64,000 bases of DNA, from the NCBI RefSeq assembly GCF_003286085.1, contig NW_020825289.1, positions 3,472,001 through 3,536,000 of the forward strand. Direction: 5' to 3'. Made by a program: the position numbers and the translations under genes. Source of the DNA: Drosophila persimilis. Lineage: Eukaryota > Arthropoda > Insecta > Diptera > Drosophilidae. Numbering within the stretch: the first letter of the stretch is position 1; each line of letters opens with the position of its first letter. A model generated the notes under the pieces. It ran no database searches and had not been told where the DNA came from. It worked only from the letters and a program-made list of their open reading frames with translations. Below, in pieces: positions 1-10,431 of the stretch.

Positions 1-1
1 C

Positions 2-1312
2 TCGCTTCGGAGGGAGTACGAGGTTAACAGATACTGTCTTCCCCGAGCGACGCGATATGTGTTGTACTTTTACTACTTCGTGATGGCTCTGATGGCATTA
101 GGGCCTCTTCTTCAGTCGTTCACAATGTATTTTCTACAGGGGAACGATGCAAAGTTTCTCTTTCTTCGGATCTTTCCAACGCGGCTCAGTTTCCACGTGG
201 ATACTCCCAAAGGCTATGCTGTAGCCTATATCATGGACTTTACTTACAGCCAGTTCATCGTCAACGTCAGTTTGGGCACAGATCTCTGGATGATGTGTGT
301 CTCGAACCAGATCTGCATGCACTTTGGATATCTGGCCAAGAAGCTGGCCGCATACCTTCCAAGTCGAGAACGAGAACGAGCGGATTGTGAGTTCTTGTGC
401 AGCTTCGTGCAGAAACATCAGCAGATCCTCAGGTGGGAGGTTTTCACTCCACGGATATTTAATAAGCTTTGCACTTTGTTAAAGGTTGCACAAGGAGGTG
501 AATCAGGTTTTTGGCCTCCTCTTGGCCTCCAATCTTTTTACCACAGCCAGTCTGCTCTGCTGTATGGCCTTTTACACCGTTGTCCAGGGTCTGAATGCGG
601 AGGGAATATCCTACATGATGCTCTTCGCCAGCGTTGCTGCCCAGTTCTATATGGTCAGCTCCTATGGGCAGCGGCTTATCGACTTGGTACGATGTACATA
701 CATATAAGCTCGGTAAACACTAACTCTTTTCCCTTCAGAGTTTCAGCATTTCCATGGCTGCCTATCTTCAGAATTGGTATGATGGATCCATACGGTATAA
801 GAAAGACCTCCTCCTTATTATGGCTCGCGCAGAGCGTCCAGCGGAGATATCTGCAAAGGGAATTATCGTTATATCCCTCGATACCTTTAAGATCGTGAGT
901 AAACCTCTCTTTATACCCGGTACTCGAAGAGTATGGAGGTATGTATGTATATGTGGAAGTGTATGTAATAGCCAGAAGGAATGATTTCCGACTACATAAA
1001 GTATACATATTCGTGATCGACATCACTAGCCCAATGCAAAAAGCCAAACAAAAGGAAAAGAATGGTTGGTGTTGGTGCGAGAAAAGCGAAAGAATACAGA
1101 TGTGTTATAAAATATGTATAAATGCTAAGAAAAATGAAAACAGGTAATATCGAATATATAAAAATATTGGCAAACACTTGCGGAGTACCGGGTATAAAGT
1201 GGCTCTTTACGTTTCCGCTCGTATTATTTGAATAATATTTTTCCTGGTTTGACAGCTGATGAGCATCACCTATCGATTCTTTGCGGTTATTCGCCAAACT
1301 GTGGGAAAGTGA
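2..1312 (+). CDS. Or49a: Odorant receptor Or49a, 5' end outside window (four exons seen)
   Basis: Seven-transmembrane insect odorant receptor that works with Orco in olfactory neuron dendrites; in D. melanogaster Or49a senses parasitoid-wasp odours (known of the family). Exons read 2-432, 485-686, 739-894 and 1256-1312, with GT/AG introns of 52, 52 and 361 bp; the frame is open from base 2, so the coding sequence enters from the left. Remembered D. melanogaster Or49a matches nearly collinearly: the stretch FTYSQFIVNVSLGTDLWMMC is identical, as are FGLLLASNLFTT, GISYMMLFASVAAQFY and, in the last exon, ITYRFFAVIRQTV followed by GK and a TGA stop. Exon joins restore RLHKEVN (432/485), LIDLSFS (686/739) and FKILMSI (894/1256). 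Single-frame translations through this locus break at each intron. No disabling change was seen, so the visible part is probably functional. AATAAA lies 93 bp after the stop. Confidence 0.93.
910..1198. mobile_element. 289-bp inverted-repeat element in the last Or49a intron (DINE-1/mini-me-like)
   Basis: The two ends are perfect 16-bp inverted repeats, TTTATACCCGGTACTC at 910-925 and its reverse complement at 1183-1198. Just inside the left end is a stretch (about 963-1030) with AGCCAGAAGGAATGATTTCC and a CATAAAGTATACATATTC motif that resembles the conserved block of DINE-1/mini-me repeats, also present in the copies at 42.1 and 46.4 kb. Removing it would leave an intron of about 72 bp, the usual size for this gene. 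There is no coding capacity. Family assignment is from memory of the consensus. Confidence 0.7.
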
Positions 1313-1404
1313 TCTGTTTCGAGAATAACCAGAAAATGATGTATTTTTTCTTCAGTTTTTAAAATATGTGCAAACGTTAATAACTTGTTATTCTATGTAT
1401 TGAA

Positions 1405-1410
1405 AATAAA
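1405..1410 (+). terminator. Polyadenylation signal of Or49a
   Basis: AATAAA 93 bp downstream of the Or49a stop codon, followed by a T-rich run, which fits the 3' end of that transcript. Confidence 0.6.
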
Positions 1411-1569
1411 CCTTTTTTTATTTGAATGATTGGGTAACGTTGTGTTAATACAATACATTTTTGTTCATTCAACAGACTTTCTATTGAAAATTAAGCTTTA
1501 CAGACCTACAAATGTAGAGGTATTCGGTGGATTTGTATCCAGATTTAAGTGAGAGCTTGAGATCCGACC

Positions 1570-1600
1570 TGCATATTCCCTCGCAGTCCTTGTATCTTTC
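1570..1600 (-). pseudogene. Scrap of a second Kunitz gene copy
   Basis: Bases 1575-1594 read ATTCCCTCGCAGTCCTTGTA. The intact Kunitz gene has the same 20 bases at 2071-2102, except for 12 extra bases between two GCAG repeats. On the minus strand the fragment reads YKDCEGIC, the end of a Kunitz domain with the piece between its last two cysteines removed. No upstream GGC core is recognisable and an in-frame stop precedes it, so this is a remnant of a tandem duplicate rather than an exon. Confidence 0.4.
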
Positions 1601-2066
1601 GGTCTCAAATCTTAGTGTATACTCTTTTTACAGTCTTCAATAGAAGAAGTCAAGTTAGAGCTCGTTTCCACAGTTTGTGATTGCATTTCTTCTTCATAAA
1701 ATTGTAAAACATTTTTTAATTCAGTTTCAGTATAAAACTCTTTATTTCATGATGAATCAATTTGATTTATTTTATCACAATAACTTAAGCTCTAGGTGGA
1801 TCGGTGGCGTTGGACACCTCCGAAAGTACAAAATAAATGGATCAATGACAGAAACTATATAAATATTACGTGTACAGAACAGACAATCGAATTGATTTGA
1901 ATAGATTATGATGTGTATGTGTATGTGGGTTAAATTAAATGCTGCCTTTGGTTCTGCTACTTTGCAGAGCTCGAAAGAAAAGCAGGCGCCTTTGGCAACA
2001 CATCGACCATATTGGCCGATCAGCAGTAGCTCCAGCTCCAGCTCCAGCTCCTGATCTTGGTGACCC

Positions 2067-2426
2067 CTACATTCCCTCGCAGGTGGACATGCAGTCCTTG
2101 TAGCTGGAGAAATTGTTCTCGTTGCCATCGCAGCCACCGAACTTGAACTCCACACACTTCTTCTGCTCGGGATCGTAGCGCCATCGCGGTATGAGGGCCC
2201 GACAGACGCCTTTTCGGGCCGGCATCAGGCAGAACTGCTCCGGATGCGTGTTGCGGCCCGTATTGGCCACATCGTCCAAAGAAATGGCATCAAAGAAGTC
2301 GCTCACATCATCGTACAGATCCATTGGGCGACCCTCGCTGACTCCCGCCACGGCCAGCAGCAGTCCCAGCACCAGCACCACACTGGCTACCTCCATCGCT
2401 CTCAACAGTCGGCCCTTTCCGCACAT
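2067..2426 (-). CDS. Secreted single-domain Kunitz/BPTI protease inhibitor
   Basis: 119 residues from the first ATG (2426), 109 from Met11 (2396). Met11 begins a hydrophobic signal peptide (VASVVLVLGLLLAVAGV), so the protein is secreted; either start keeps it. The Kunitz domain spans residues 66-116 with all six cysteines at C66, C75, C91, C99, C112 and C116; the gaps 8-15-7-12-3 are exactly those of BPTI, and the FGGCDGNENNF core is intact. The residue after the second cysteine is Arg76, the P1 position, which predicts inhibition of trypsin-like serine proteases. An acidic linker (about 36-52) lies between signal and domain. The gene has no intron and its own TATA box. Drosophila has many such small Kunitz genes, so I do not assign an orthologue. 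It could act in haemolymph, accessory-gland or salivary secretion; the sequence does not say which. Confidence 0.9.
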   Translation of the reverse strand: MCGKGRLLRAMEVASVVLVLGLLLAVAGVSEGRPMDLYDDVSDFFDAISLDDVANTGRNTHPEQFCLMPARKGVCRALIPRWRYDPEQKKCVEFKFGGCDGNENNFSSYKDCMSTCEGM

Positions 2427-2555
2427 TGTTACACACTCTTAACTCAACGGAACTCAACTGAACACAGTCTCTGGTATACAGCTCTCTTTCTCTCTCACTT
2501 GTTCACCTGGCGACTAGTGGCACGCAACTGGTTGCATCGCAGGCCCGGCATTTGG

Positions 2556-2562
2556 TTTTATA
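2556..2562 (-). promoter_or_regulatory. TATA box of the Kunitz gene
   Basis: Minus-strand TATAAAA, with an initiator-like CCAGTT about 33 bases downstream near 2529. This puts the transcription start about 100 bases before the Kunitz ATG. Confidence 0.6.
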
Positions 2563-2569
2563 CGACGGC

Positions 2570-5500
2570 CAGTGACGTGACTGGCGGCAGATCGTCAGTG
2601 CCACGGCTGGAGCTGAGAGCCCCACATCGAGTGGAGCTTTCGAATTGGCTCCTAGGCTGCTCTCCATCGCTTGGCGTTGCCAGTGAGTGTGAGTATTATG
2701 AGTGAGCTGATGTTAACGGTTACTAATGATGCTCACTGTTGGAAGCTGCCGAGCTTTTTCGGTAACTCCGACTCCAGATTTACATTTATAAGATTTCTCC
2801 GTTGTTAGATTACAGTTTAAGTTTAAGGTGTTATTGTTCGCTAGATAAGCGCGACTACAGATCATTTAAGAGCATTGGGATTGAAGATATTATAAGAGGT
2901 TATAGTAATATCGTCACTATTTTAATAACTATTAGAAGCTGCTGATTCGAGCTGCAGTAACCTTTTGCCGAGTCCTTTTACCATATACAAACTCTTTACG
3001 TTTGTTTCCAAATAGTCACATCCAGTATGTAGTTAGTGTTGCCAGATGGTAACGGTTACTCAGTGATGTTAATCTCTTACAAGGTTCATCTTTGTCTGTT
3101 CTGATATTTATCACGTTTCTCTCCTACAATCGCAGAGATCGAGTGCCATTAAACCCCCCTCTCCCTTGGCCGGGCCAGGCCGGGTAATAAAATAAACAAT
3201 TTTACTACTGTTGACTCATTTGAGAATTGTCTGTCTGGCTGCGTGTGGGAATCGTGCAGGGGCAGACGCAGAGGTAAACGCCAGAGTTGGAAAGAAAGCA
3301 AGAGTCAGTGTCGGCGGCATTAATTTGCGCAACTGCCACGACTAGGACTGGGATGCAGTTGGAGTGGGAGGTAACGCATAAGCAGATGAAGACAGTGTTG
3401 ATGATGATGCCAGGATGCTGCAGCGAGAGGCGGAAACGCTGCAGCCGCAGGAGGTGGAGGTGGAGGTGGAGGTGGAGCAGCATTTGTGGCCATGATAAAA
3501 ATTGCATGAGCTTGCACTTGGCATTTTATGCTGTTGCCTGTTGCCTGCCGACGTTTCGCAGGAGGGTTTCGGCCTCGGCCAGTCAGACGCTCTCCCCAGT
3601 TGCAGTCAAATTTTCATTTTTCCGCTCACGTACTTCGATTAAATTCTCATTTTGGTCATAATTTTCCAGTTTTTACGTTGGCTCCGTTGGCCCTAAATTC
3701 CACCTTGGCTCTCTCTGGGACTCTCTCTGGCTCTGACTCTGGCTCTGGCTCTGTCTCTAGTTGGCTTCGTTTTTTATGTGCGTGGCCCATCGAAGACATC
3801 AGCTTCTCTGTCGGCGAATACATTTGGAAAATTAAAAGTTTTCCTTGCTCCCCGACATGGCCTGGCTCGGCTCGGCTCAGCTCCGCAATTGTTGGCCCCG
3901 CTCTCCCATATAAATCAATTTGCAGCGAGCAAGTTTTATTAGCGCTGCATAAGTCCGTTAACAAGGCCCAGCCACCTGATGCAAGCTCCCGAGTCCGTAT
4001 CCGTATCCGTTTCCGTGTCCGGGAAATACGTACATATGTACGTGTCTGTGGGCCAGGCTAATTCAGCGGCTCGCACCCATCGACAAGCGAATTCCCATTG
4101 AGCGTTGAGCGCTGTCAGAGACAGAAACTATCTGCAGGCTAAGGCCACAAAAGGAACTTTTGCGCGTAATAAATTGATAAATAGTCAGGACACACCTGCA
4201 CGCATCTGGAACCCACTCATGGGGCAGCCCCGACGCCCCAGAGCATGCAACGGATTAACGTGTAACAAGCTGGAAAGTTGTCTGAAAGAGGTTGACACGG
4301 TTCTACTTCAAGCGCAACTTTAATGTGGGTTAAATTGGATTGGAAATATACTGTCGTATATTTTGCAGCATATTCGGTGAACCCTTTACTAAAGGCAGAC
4401 AATATTGATCTTCCTGCTGTCTAATTGTGAAGGAGCTTGGCAAAGGACGTTGGAAAATCTTCCGAAAGTCATCAGATTGGTACATCATTTTGCAATAATA
4501 ATAACAACAGTCTTGACTTCTTGACGCCAAAATAGTGTTCTAAACCTCGACAACCTGGTGATTTTGGTTGGTTTAAGCCCGTAAGATCACTGATCACTGC
4601 GTTTTGATCCGTCAGGATTCGAATGACATACAGCTACAGGTCCTAGCTACATCGACACCAGTAACTGTTCAGAAGTTTTTTAAATGTTTCGTGACAGCCG
4701 TGACTCGTTTGCAAAGCCAAAAAATATTCAATAGATGCATTTGGGAGCCTTATATTTAACTTTCGGGTGGCAACATCCGCTGCTAATTGCTTATAATTAA
4801 CTAAATGACAGCCCGGACTTGGGCCTGGACCTGTAGTTGGAACCGGACGTGCCGACCACTTCATCTGTAGCTCATAAAGCAATCACATGCACTTGCACAA
4901 CTATAAAAACTTCCTGACTTCCTGACTTGGCGTGGCTTGGTCTCTTGGACATGTTTTCTTGTTCTTCCGTCTGCCACATCCTCTGGTACGTTTTTCTTTC
5001 CTTAGGGGTCGTCATGCTATTGCCATTAGCCTAGCCTTTACTACTTTGCAACATTTCCTTTTGCGACTTCTTTTCGGTCGCTCGCTCGCTCTCATTTTTT
5101 CAGCCAACTTTTGGCAGTTTTCCATATGCAACACGCAACAGACGTTTTTATGTTTTCTCTGTGCGCCGCCCATAAAAAAGAAAAACCAGCCAGGAGCCAG
5201 GAGGTGCAGCAGTGTGCAGAAGAGAATGCCATGGTCATGGTCCATGGTCCATGGGGCAGCATCAACAGTTTGCCTCGCAGCCGGAAGGGTTGAATGCGTG
5301 GGGCAGACAAGAGAATGGAAGTCAATTATCGAATTAATTTAGTTATCCAGTGTCCGGCTCTGGACGGGACCAGACGGGCCTGGAAATGGTTACATTTTCA
5401 CTTCATTCACGTCATAACTGTGAATGTGAATGGTAACGACTAGAACGGGAGGGATTATGACGTTTGCTGCTGGCCAGCATGGAATTCAAATTGTTTTTCC

Positions 5501-7660
5501 GCCAGCAAGCTGTGGCTGGATTTCGAAAATTTGCAATTAATTAAATTACTCCGCAAAATGAAATTTTTGTCACTACAAGCAATCAGTAGCCCTAGCCCCC
5601 ACTCACAGGGATTCCCATTTCCTCACTTCCCACTCCTCAGTCCATATCCGTATGCGTCTCCCTTTTCCGTACTGCCTTTTCCGTATCTGTATTGGTAATT
5701 GATGTGTTAATCCGCACATTGACAGCGGTTATTGCGGTGGCTTTATGGAAATATGCCCGTGAGCCAAGCGCCCGCCCCAGGCCGGCCCTGTGCGGCCTAC
5801 GTTTGGCATTTTGCAGACCTGTTAAAAGGATTTCGCGTGATGCATTTCCTGGCGGCGGGTTCTGCCAGGTACTTGCTAAGTAATTTAATTACATTGCTGC
5901 CGCAAATTTATCGCAAAATTGTTTATTGGCCAGAGGGCACTGACGAACTTTGTGCGACATTAAAACTTTCCAGCGGGGAATTGTCCGCTAATCTGTGGCG
6001 CATATTGAAATTGAGATGCCTTGTTATCGTGTCTTGTAAAGATCCTGTCAAGTCCTTCATGCCTGTGAATGTGAATGAATGTACTTCTTATTTTACAGAG
6101 TAAATACTGGAATAGAACTCGAACCGGCGTAACAGAACTAACATTATAACATAATTATCGCTCGTGGCTCCCCTTTTTCTCTCTGTGACAAGTGCTAAAC
6201 AAATTTAGAGAAATTAGAGATCCTCCTCTCCTCCCCTTAACCAGCAATTTACTTCGTCCCTTTGCGAACAGCGGTACCAAAAGAGAGCGAGAGAATGCGG
6301 CAGTTATCGGCTTCGATACCGGATCCGGAGCACACGTATAATTACGTATGAAATATATAGTAAATATATAGTAAGCAGCACAAATCATAAGCTCCCCTAT
6401 ATTTTGACTGAGTAAAGGAAATAAAACCAGAGCCGCGGCCCTTGCCGCTACTCATACCGTTACCGCTCTTTTTTTGCTGATATATTTGGGTTTCCCGATT
6501 AATATCTAACTTTTGTGCGTGTTTCGTAAATTTGAAAATCTTTGCACATTCGGCATTTTTGTTTGGGAGTATGTACTTACAGAAATATAGATAGTCTAGT
6601 AGGCTAATAGTCTGTTTGAAAGAGTTAGATTAATAGTTTGTAGAAATTCTATTCATGAAGTTTCGGCTTACCGTTCCATCTGAAGGTTTCGGTCCATATA
6701 ACTCTTCTCTATCACCCGCATTGTCTGTTCGGAGCTTGCTTCGTTGGATCTCATGTTTTTTTAATCTGATCTATTGGCGCATCGTGTCACATAAATTCCA
6801 CAATTTTAAGAATGCACAAAATACACTAAATTTGTTGGTTGTTTGCCTCTTGAGTCGTGGCGTCTTTTTTGCCTGCAAATAGATGACACTTGAGGCCAAG
6901 AGGATACCAGGCTGGGAATGGCTTCTGGCCTCTGGACCCTGGCTCCCAGTTCCACGTCTGTTCATCTCAACACCTTGGCAAATGAAAAGAAATTGCCAAG
7001 AGCAAGACAAAACAGGACAAGGGTGCTGTCTGGCCATCGATGCTCCTGTTGATGCAGCACGTGCTGCTGTCTCTATATCTGAAACCCAACAAGGATACGA
7101 CCAGGACAGCATACTTCAATGCAATTGCATTTAAATCAGTTGGCTGTGTGGTGTTCGTGCGTTGTTTTTCCGAGTCCTTCGTGTGTTGCCGCCGCTTGCT
7201 CTGCTCATAAATTATGCAAAATTTTTCCCAGCCAAACCGTCTCTCTATATCTCTGTGCGGCTTGTGCGCCATTTGTTCATTTCGAGACCAATAAAATGAA
7301 GCGTTTGAAAGTTGTAAATAAGTTCCTGCCGTTGGGCGTGTCTGCCTCGTGGCCCCTGTCCATGGCACCATTCTCCTGCCCGCCGCCGTCTGCGGCTCGT
7401 AAACTGTCGGGCATCATTTTGTCAGAAATATTCTATGCGCAACTCCCGCTTAATGAATTGCTTGTGTGCCGGCTTGCTGCATATGCATAAGCAGCTAAAT
7501 TTGTTTATAGAAATTGCATTTAAATATGTTCTTTCCCTGACCCATACCGGGGCCATGCCGCGCCCCGCACTCATCTTTCAGCTTGGTGCCCGCTGGCAAA
7601 AATGCAAAAGTAATGGCAACGTATAATGGAACTGGGAACGCCATGCTCAATTATTGCGAC
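2570..7660. other. Gene-free intergenic DNA
   Basis: I see no supportable gene. Open frames here are short, lack homology and overlap on both strands. The stretch holds a GAGGTG repeat at 3451-3477, a CT/GGCTCT-rich tract near 3710-3760 and otherwise unremarkable AT-rich DNA. Confidence 0.6.
3451..3477. repeat. GAGGTG hexanucleotide microsatellite
   Basis: About four and a half copies of GAGGTG. It produces polyglycine, polypro or similar runs in the overlapping open frames, which are not genes. Confidence 0.85.
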
Positions 7661-8078
7661 TATAAGATACCCGCCACTCGGATTAAAAAAAAGAAATTAA
7701 CTAGTTAAAGAAAACTTCAACTTTGAGTCGCTATCTTCGGATACATTCACTCTATCGACACGAATACAAAATCCTGCGAAATTACGTACAATTCTTTTTT
7801 CAATTTAATCATTAAAAAAATACTCATCCAGGCCTACAACCTAGTTTTTGTCTCGTGGAAAGCAAATAGTTTCCATTTTGTCGCATATTGGTCCGAACAG
7901 GTGTAACTCTGAAATATCTATTCAAAGTAAGGAAAACCATCGAGACATTCCCTAAGTCGACTTTTGTAAGTTCTCTTTTAATTGTTTCCATAATATTCGT
8001 AGTAATAATAAGAATGATATATGAAAAGACTCTTGATAGTCAGATATACCCTTATATTTAATTTTTGGCGGGTGTAAA
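7661..8078. mobile_element. Possible degenerate DINE-like repeat
   Basis: The left edge reads GATACCCGCCACTCG and the right edge TGGCGGGTGTAAAAA, so imperfect inverted ends resemble the TATACCCG...CGGGTATAA ends of the other elements in this window. The interior is AT-rich with no coding capacity. The ends match only over about 11 bp with a gap, so this is tentative. Confidence 0.3.
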
Positions 8079-8837
8079 AAAAGTTCCTTCTTTCTTTGTC
8101 GCCTGGTAACATAATATTTTACTCAGAGATCGTAGAAAGGGGGGAAAAATACAAATAAAAAAAACTAGAAGAAATTTGTTTGGACATGGGACTGCTGTAA
8201 AATGGGAATAGAAAAAACAAACGAAATGGCTCGTGCCATGTCATGTCCTGTGATGCACGAGTCCAAGGATGCGCTCGCAGTCCTTTTTTCCGCCTGCCCG
8301 TTTTCCTCTTTCTCTGCTCGGTGCTCCTTTGTCATGTCGCTGGCTCCCCATCCCGGCTCCCCTTTGAGCAGTCCGCCTGACAAGGCAAACGAATCGGGAC
8401 ATAAGTAGGAATCGCTGTAATATTTGCCAGGCAACATCCAGAGTGTTGCAGTCAGTGGGGGCCGGGACGGGCCCCAAAAAACTTTAAGCCAAGACAATGC
8501 TACATAATCGAAAAACAACAGACGGAGGCAGAGTGCTGAGAGTCCGCGTGAATTATGATGGATTTGTAAAAAAGAGGAATGCGATGAGTTTTCTTTGGTT
8601 CTGAGAAGAAGTTTTTTCATTTATAAAAGAGATTTCCGAAAAATGCAGCACAAAAAGAAGTATAAGGAAATTCCCGAAGACTAGAATCCAATAGAATGAA
8701 ATGAAACAAACGAGTGAAAAGTCTCATATTTTGTATTAGTGGAAATATTTTTGAGTTAATCCACAATTACCGCTATTTCCATTATTTTGAAACGCGAGCA
8801 TCTGGGATAGGTGCATTACCAAGTAGTTTGATCTATG

Positions 8838-9235
8838 AAGGCCGTTCAATAAGTCCGTGAAATTTTAACTTTCCCGCCTCTTACTTAAGAGATTCTTATC
8901 TGTCAGTTGACTCCTATCAAAACTTGAAAACGCTGCGACAGTTTGTGCTTGACAGCCATTTATTACAGACATTCTCGTAATTCGAGTTGAAATCAAAAAA
9001 AGTAAATTCCTTTTTGCTCATTAAGCATTTTTGTTTTGCGGAAAACAACCATCACTTACCGCGCTCGCTACAATCGTCCACAATGCAAGGGTGCAGGTGG
9101 AGACTTGTGCAGTTTCCGGATTAGGGATACAAAATTGGACAAATGTTAGAAAAAGTTCATAGACCTTAAAGGAGACTCTGTTGAAGAATGAAATGATTGT
9201 CAGAAAGTCACAGCCCTCGTATCTTCAGTGCGGTC
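8838..9235 (+). mobile_element. Possible mariner remnant
   Basis: GGCCGTTCAATAAGTCCGTG at about 8839 resembles the terminal repeat of some insect mariners. About 160 bases later the reading LIKHFCF resembles the start of a mariner transposase. Stops and frameshifts break the frame soon after, and no right-hand terminal repeat was found, so this would be an old 5' fragment. Confidence 0.3.
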
Positions 9236-9239
9236 CAGA

Positions 9240-10431
9240 TTTTGATTTATTATGTCGGGTATTTTCTATTAATGGGATAAAACACTTAGCCTGAAGTAAA
9301 TAATGTATGTCTTATATGGCAGAAGAAATTATATTTAGTTCTCTGTTACTTCACTAAATGCTTTTTCGAATATATAACTCCCAAAAACTCTTGTAAAAAT
9401 AATCTTGGGAAAAGGAGCCTGCGTACCCCTTTGGGGCACTTTGGGCTAAAAATCAGACAATACGTTGAGTTTTCCTCATTCATAGTTTTGTTCAACGGAT
9501 TATAGAGCGGCTTGGGGAGGCAGGGGGCAGGAGTTAGGAGGCAGGCAGGCAGGGAGAACCATCCAAGCCGCAAAACTTTTAATCAGAGACGAACGCGTTT
9601 GGAGCGCGCTAATTACATTAGTTTTGGTGGTGGTGCTGCTGTGCGACTGTTGGCGGTGCTCATGGAGCTCGTGATGCTGCAGTTGTTCGTCCCGAATGTT
9701 TGATTATTTTCAATTATTTCGAGCCGCACATTGTCCTTACTTTGGCATTGACAACGCGAAACGATAGCACCCACACGCTCATGATGGGCGGAGATGGAGA
9801 CGGGCACGGGGAGAAGGAAATAGGAAATGTTATTGTCGCTGTTCAAAGCCCAACCCTTCGCCATCATCATCTCCATCCTCATTCCATTCCATTTCGATTC
9901 CATTTCCATTTCCCGCCTTCGCTTGGGAAAGTTTTGGTATAAAACAAAAATCTGATTTACATGGGAGAGGAAACAATGCGGCAGCTGATTGTGTGAGGTG
10001 TGGGCTGTGGCAGAGGGGTAAAATCATTTACATCCATTCATGTGTGTGTTGGTGTGTGTTGTTGCAACAAAGAACATTTCATGTTGAACAGATGTCGGAA
10101 GCCGCCGGCGCAGCCGTCGTACGTGTGGAAAAACTTAACACAATGCAAGCCCCAACCGGAGGGCAATGGGGGGCTCTGTGACATTGCCACTCTTATCTGG
10201 CCACGTTGTCAAAGTTGTGCGACAATGGCATCCAGTGCCGTGCATCCAGACACCTGTTGCCACCCAAGCCCAAGTGGCAAGTGACAAGTAAAGAACTGAC
10301 TCCGAAAAAATCCAAAAGCCGAAAACCCAATTCAGATCAAGCTGGCTGGGAGGCACAACTTTCTAATTGAGTTTTCTCTGTACCTTTTGAATGATAATCT
10401 GAATTGGAACGAATCGTACCCAGATTGGAAT
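9240..10431. other. Upstream region of the secreted polyQ gene
   Basis: No gene seen. There is a TATAAAA at 9938-9944 on the plus strand and a TCAGATC initiator-like site near 10333; either could serve the gene starting at 10432. A four-codon upstream ATG frame (10391-10402, ATGATAATCTGA) ends just before the start codon. Pyrimidine/purine runs near 9860-9915 (repeated ATTCCATTTC) are simple sequence. Confidence 0.4.

Noticed and set aside
59-898. A continuous 279-residue open frame over the Or49a region as one exon
   Set aside because: The frame leaves the receptor sequence after base 432; homology to Or49a resumes in other frames across clear 52-bp introns.
2244-2705. 153-residue plus-strand frame opposite the Kunitz gene
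   Set aside because: Antisense shadow of the Kunitz coding strand, rich in His/Gln, with no homology.
3528-4061. 177-residue plus-strand frame
   Set aside because: Driven by CTCTGG and GTATCC simple repeats; no domain, no promoter or splice context.
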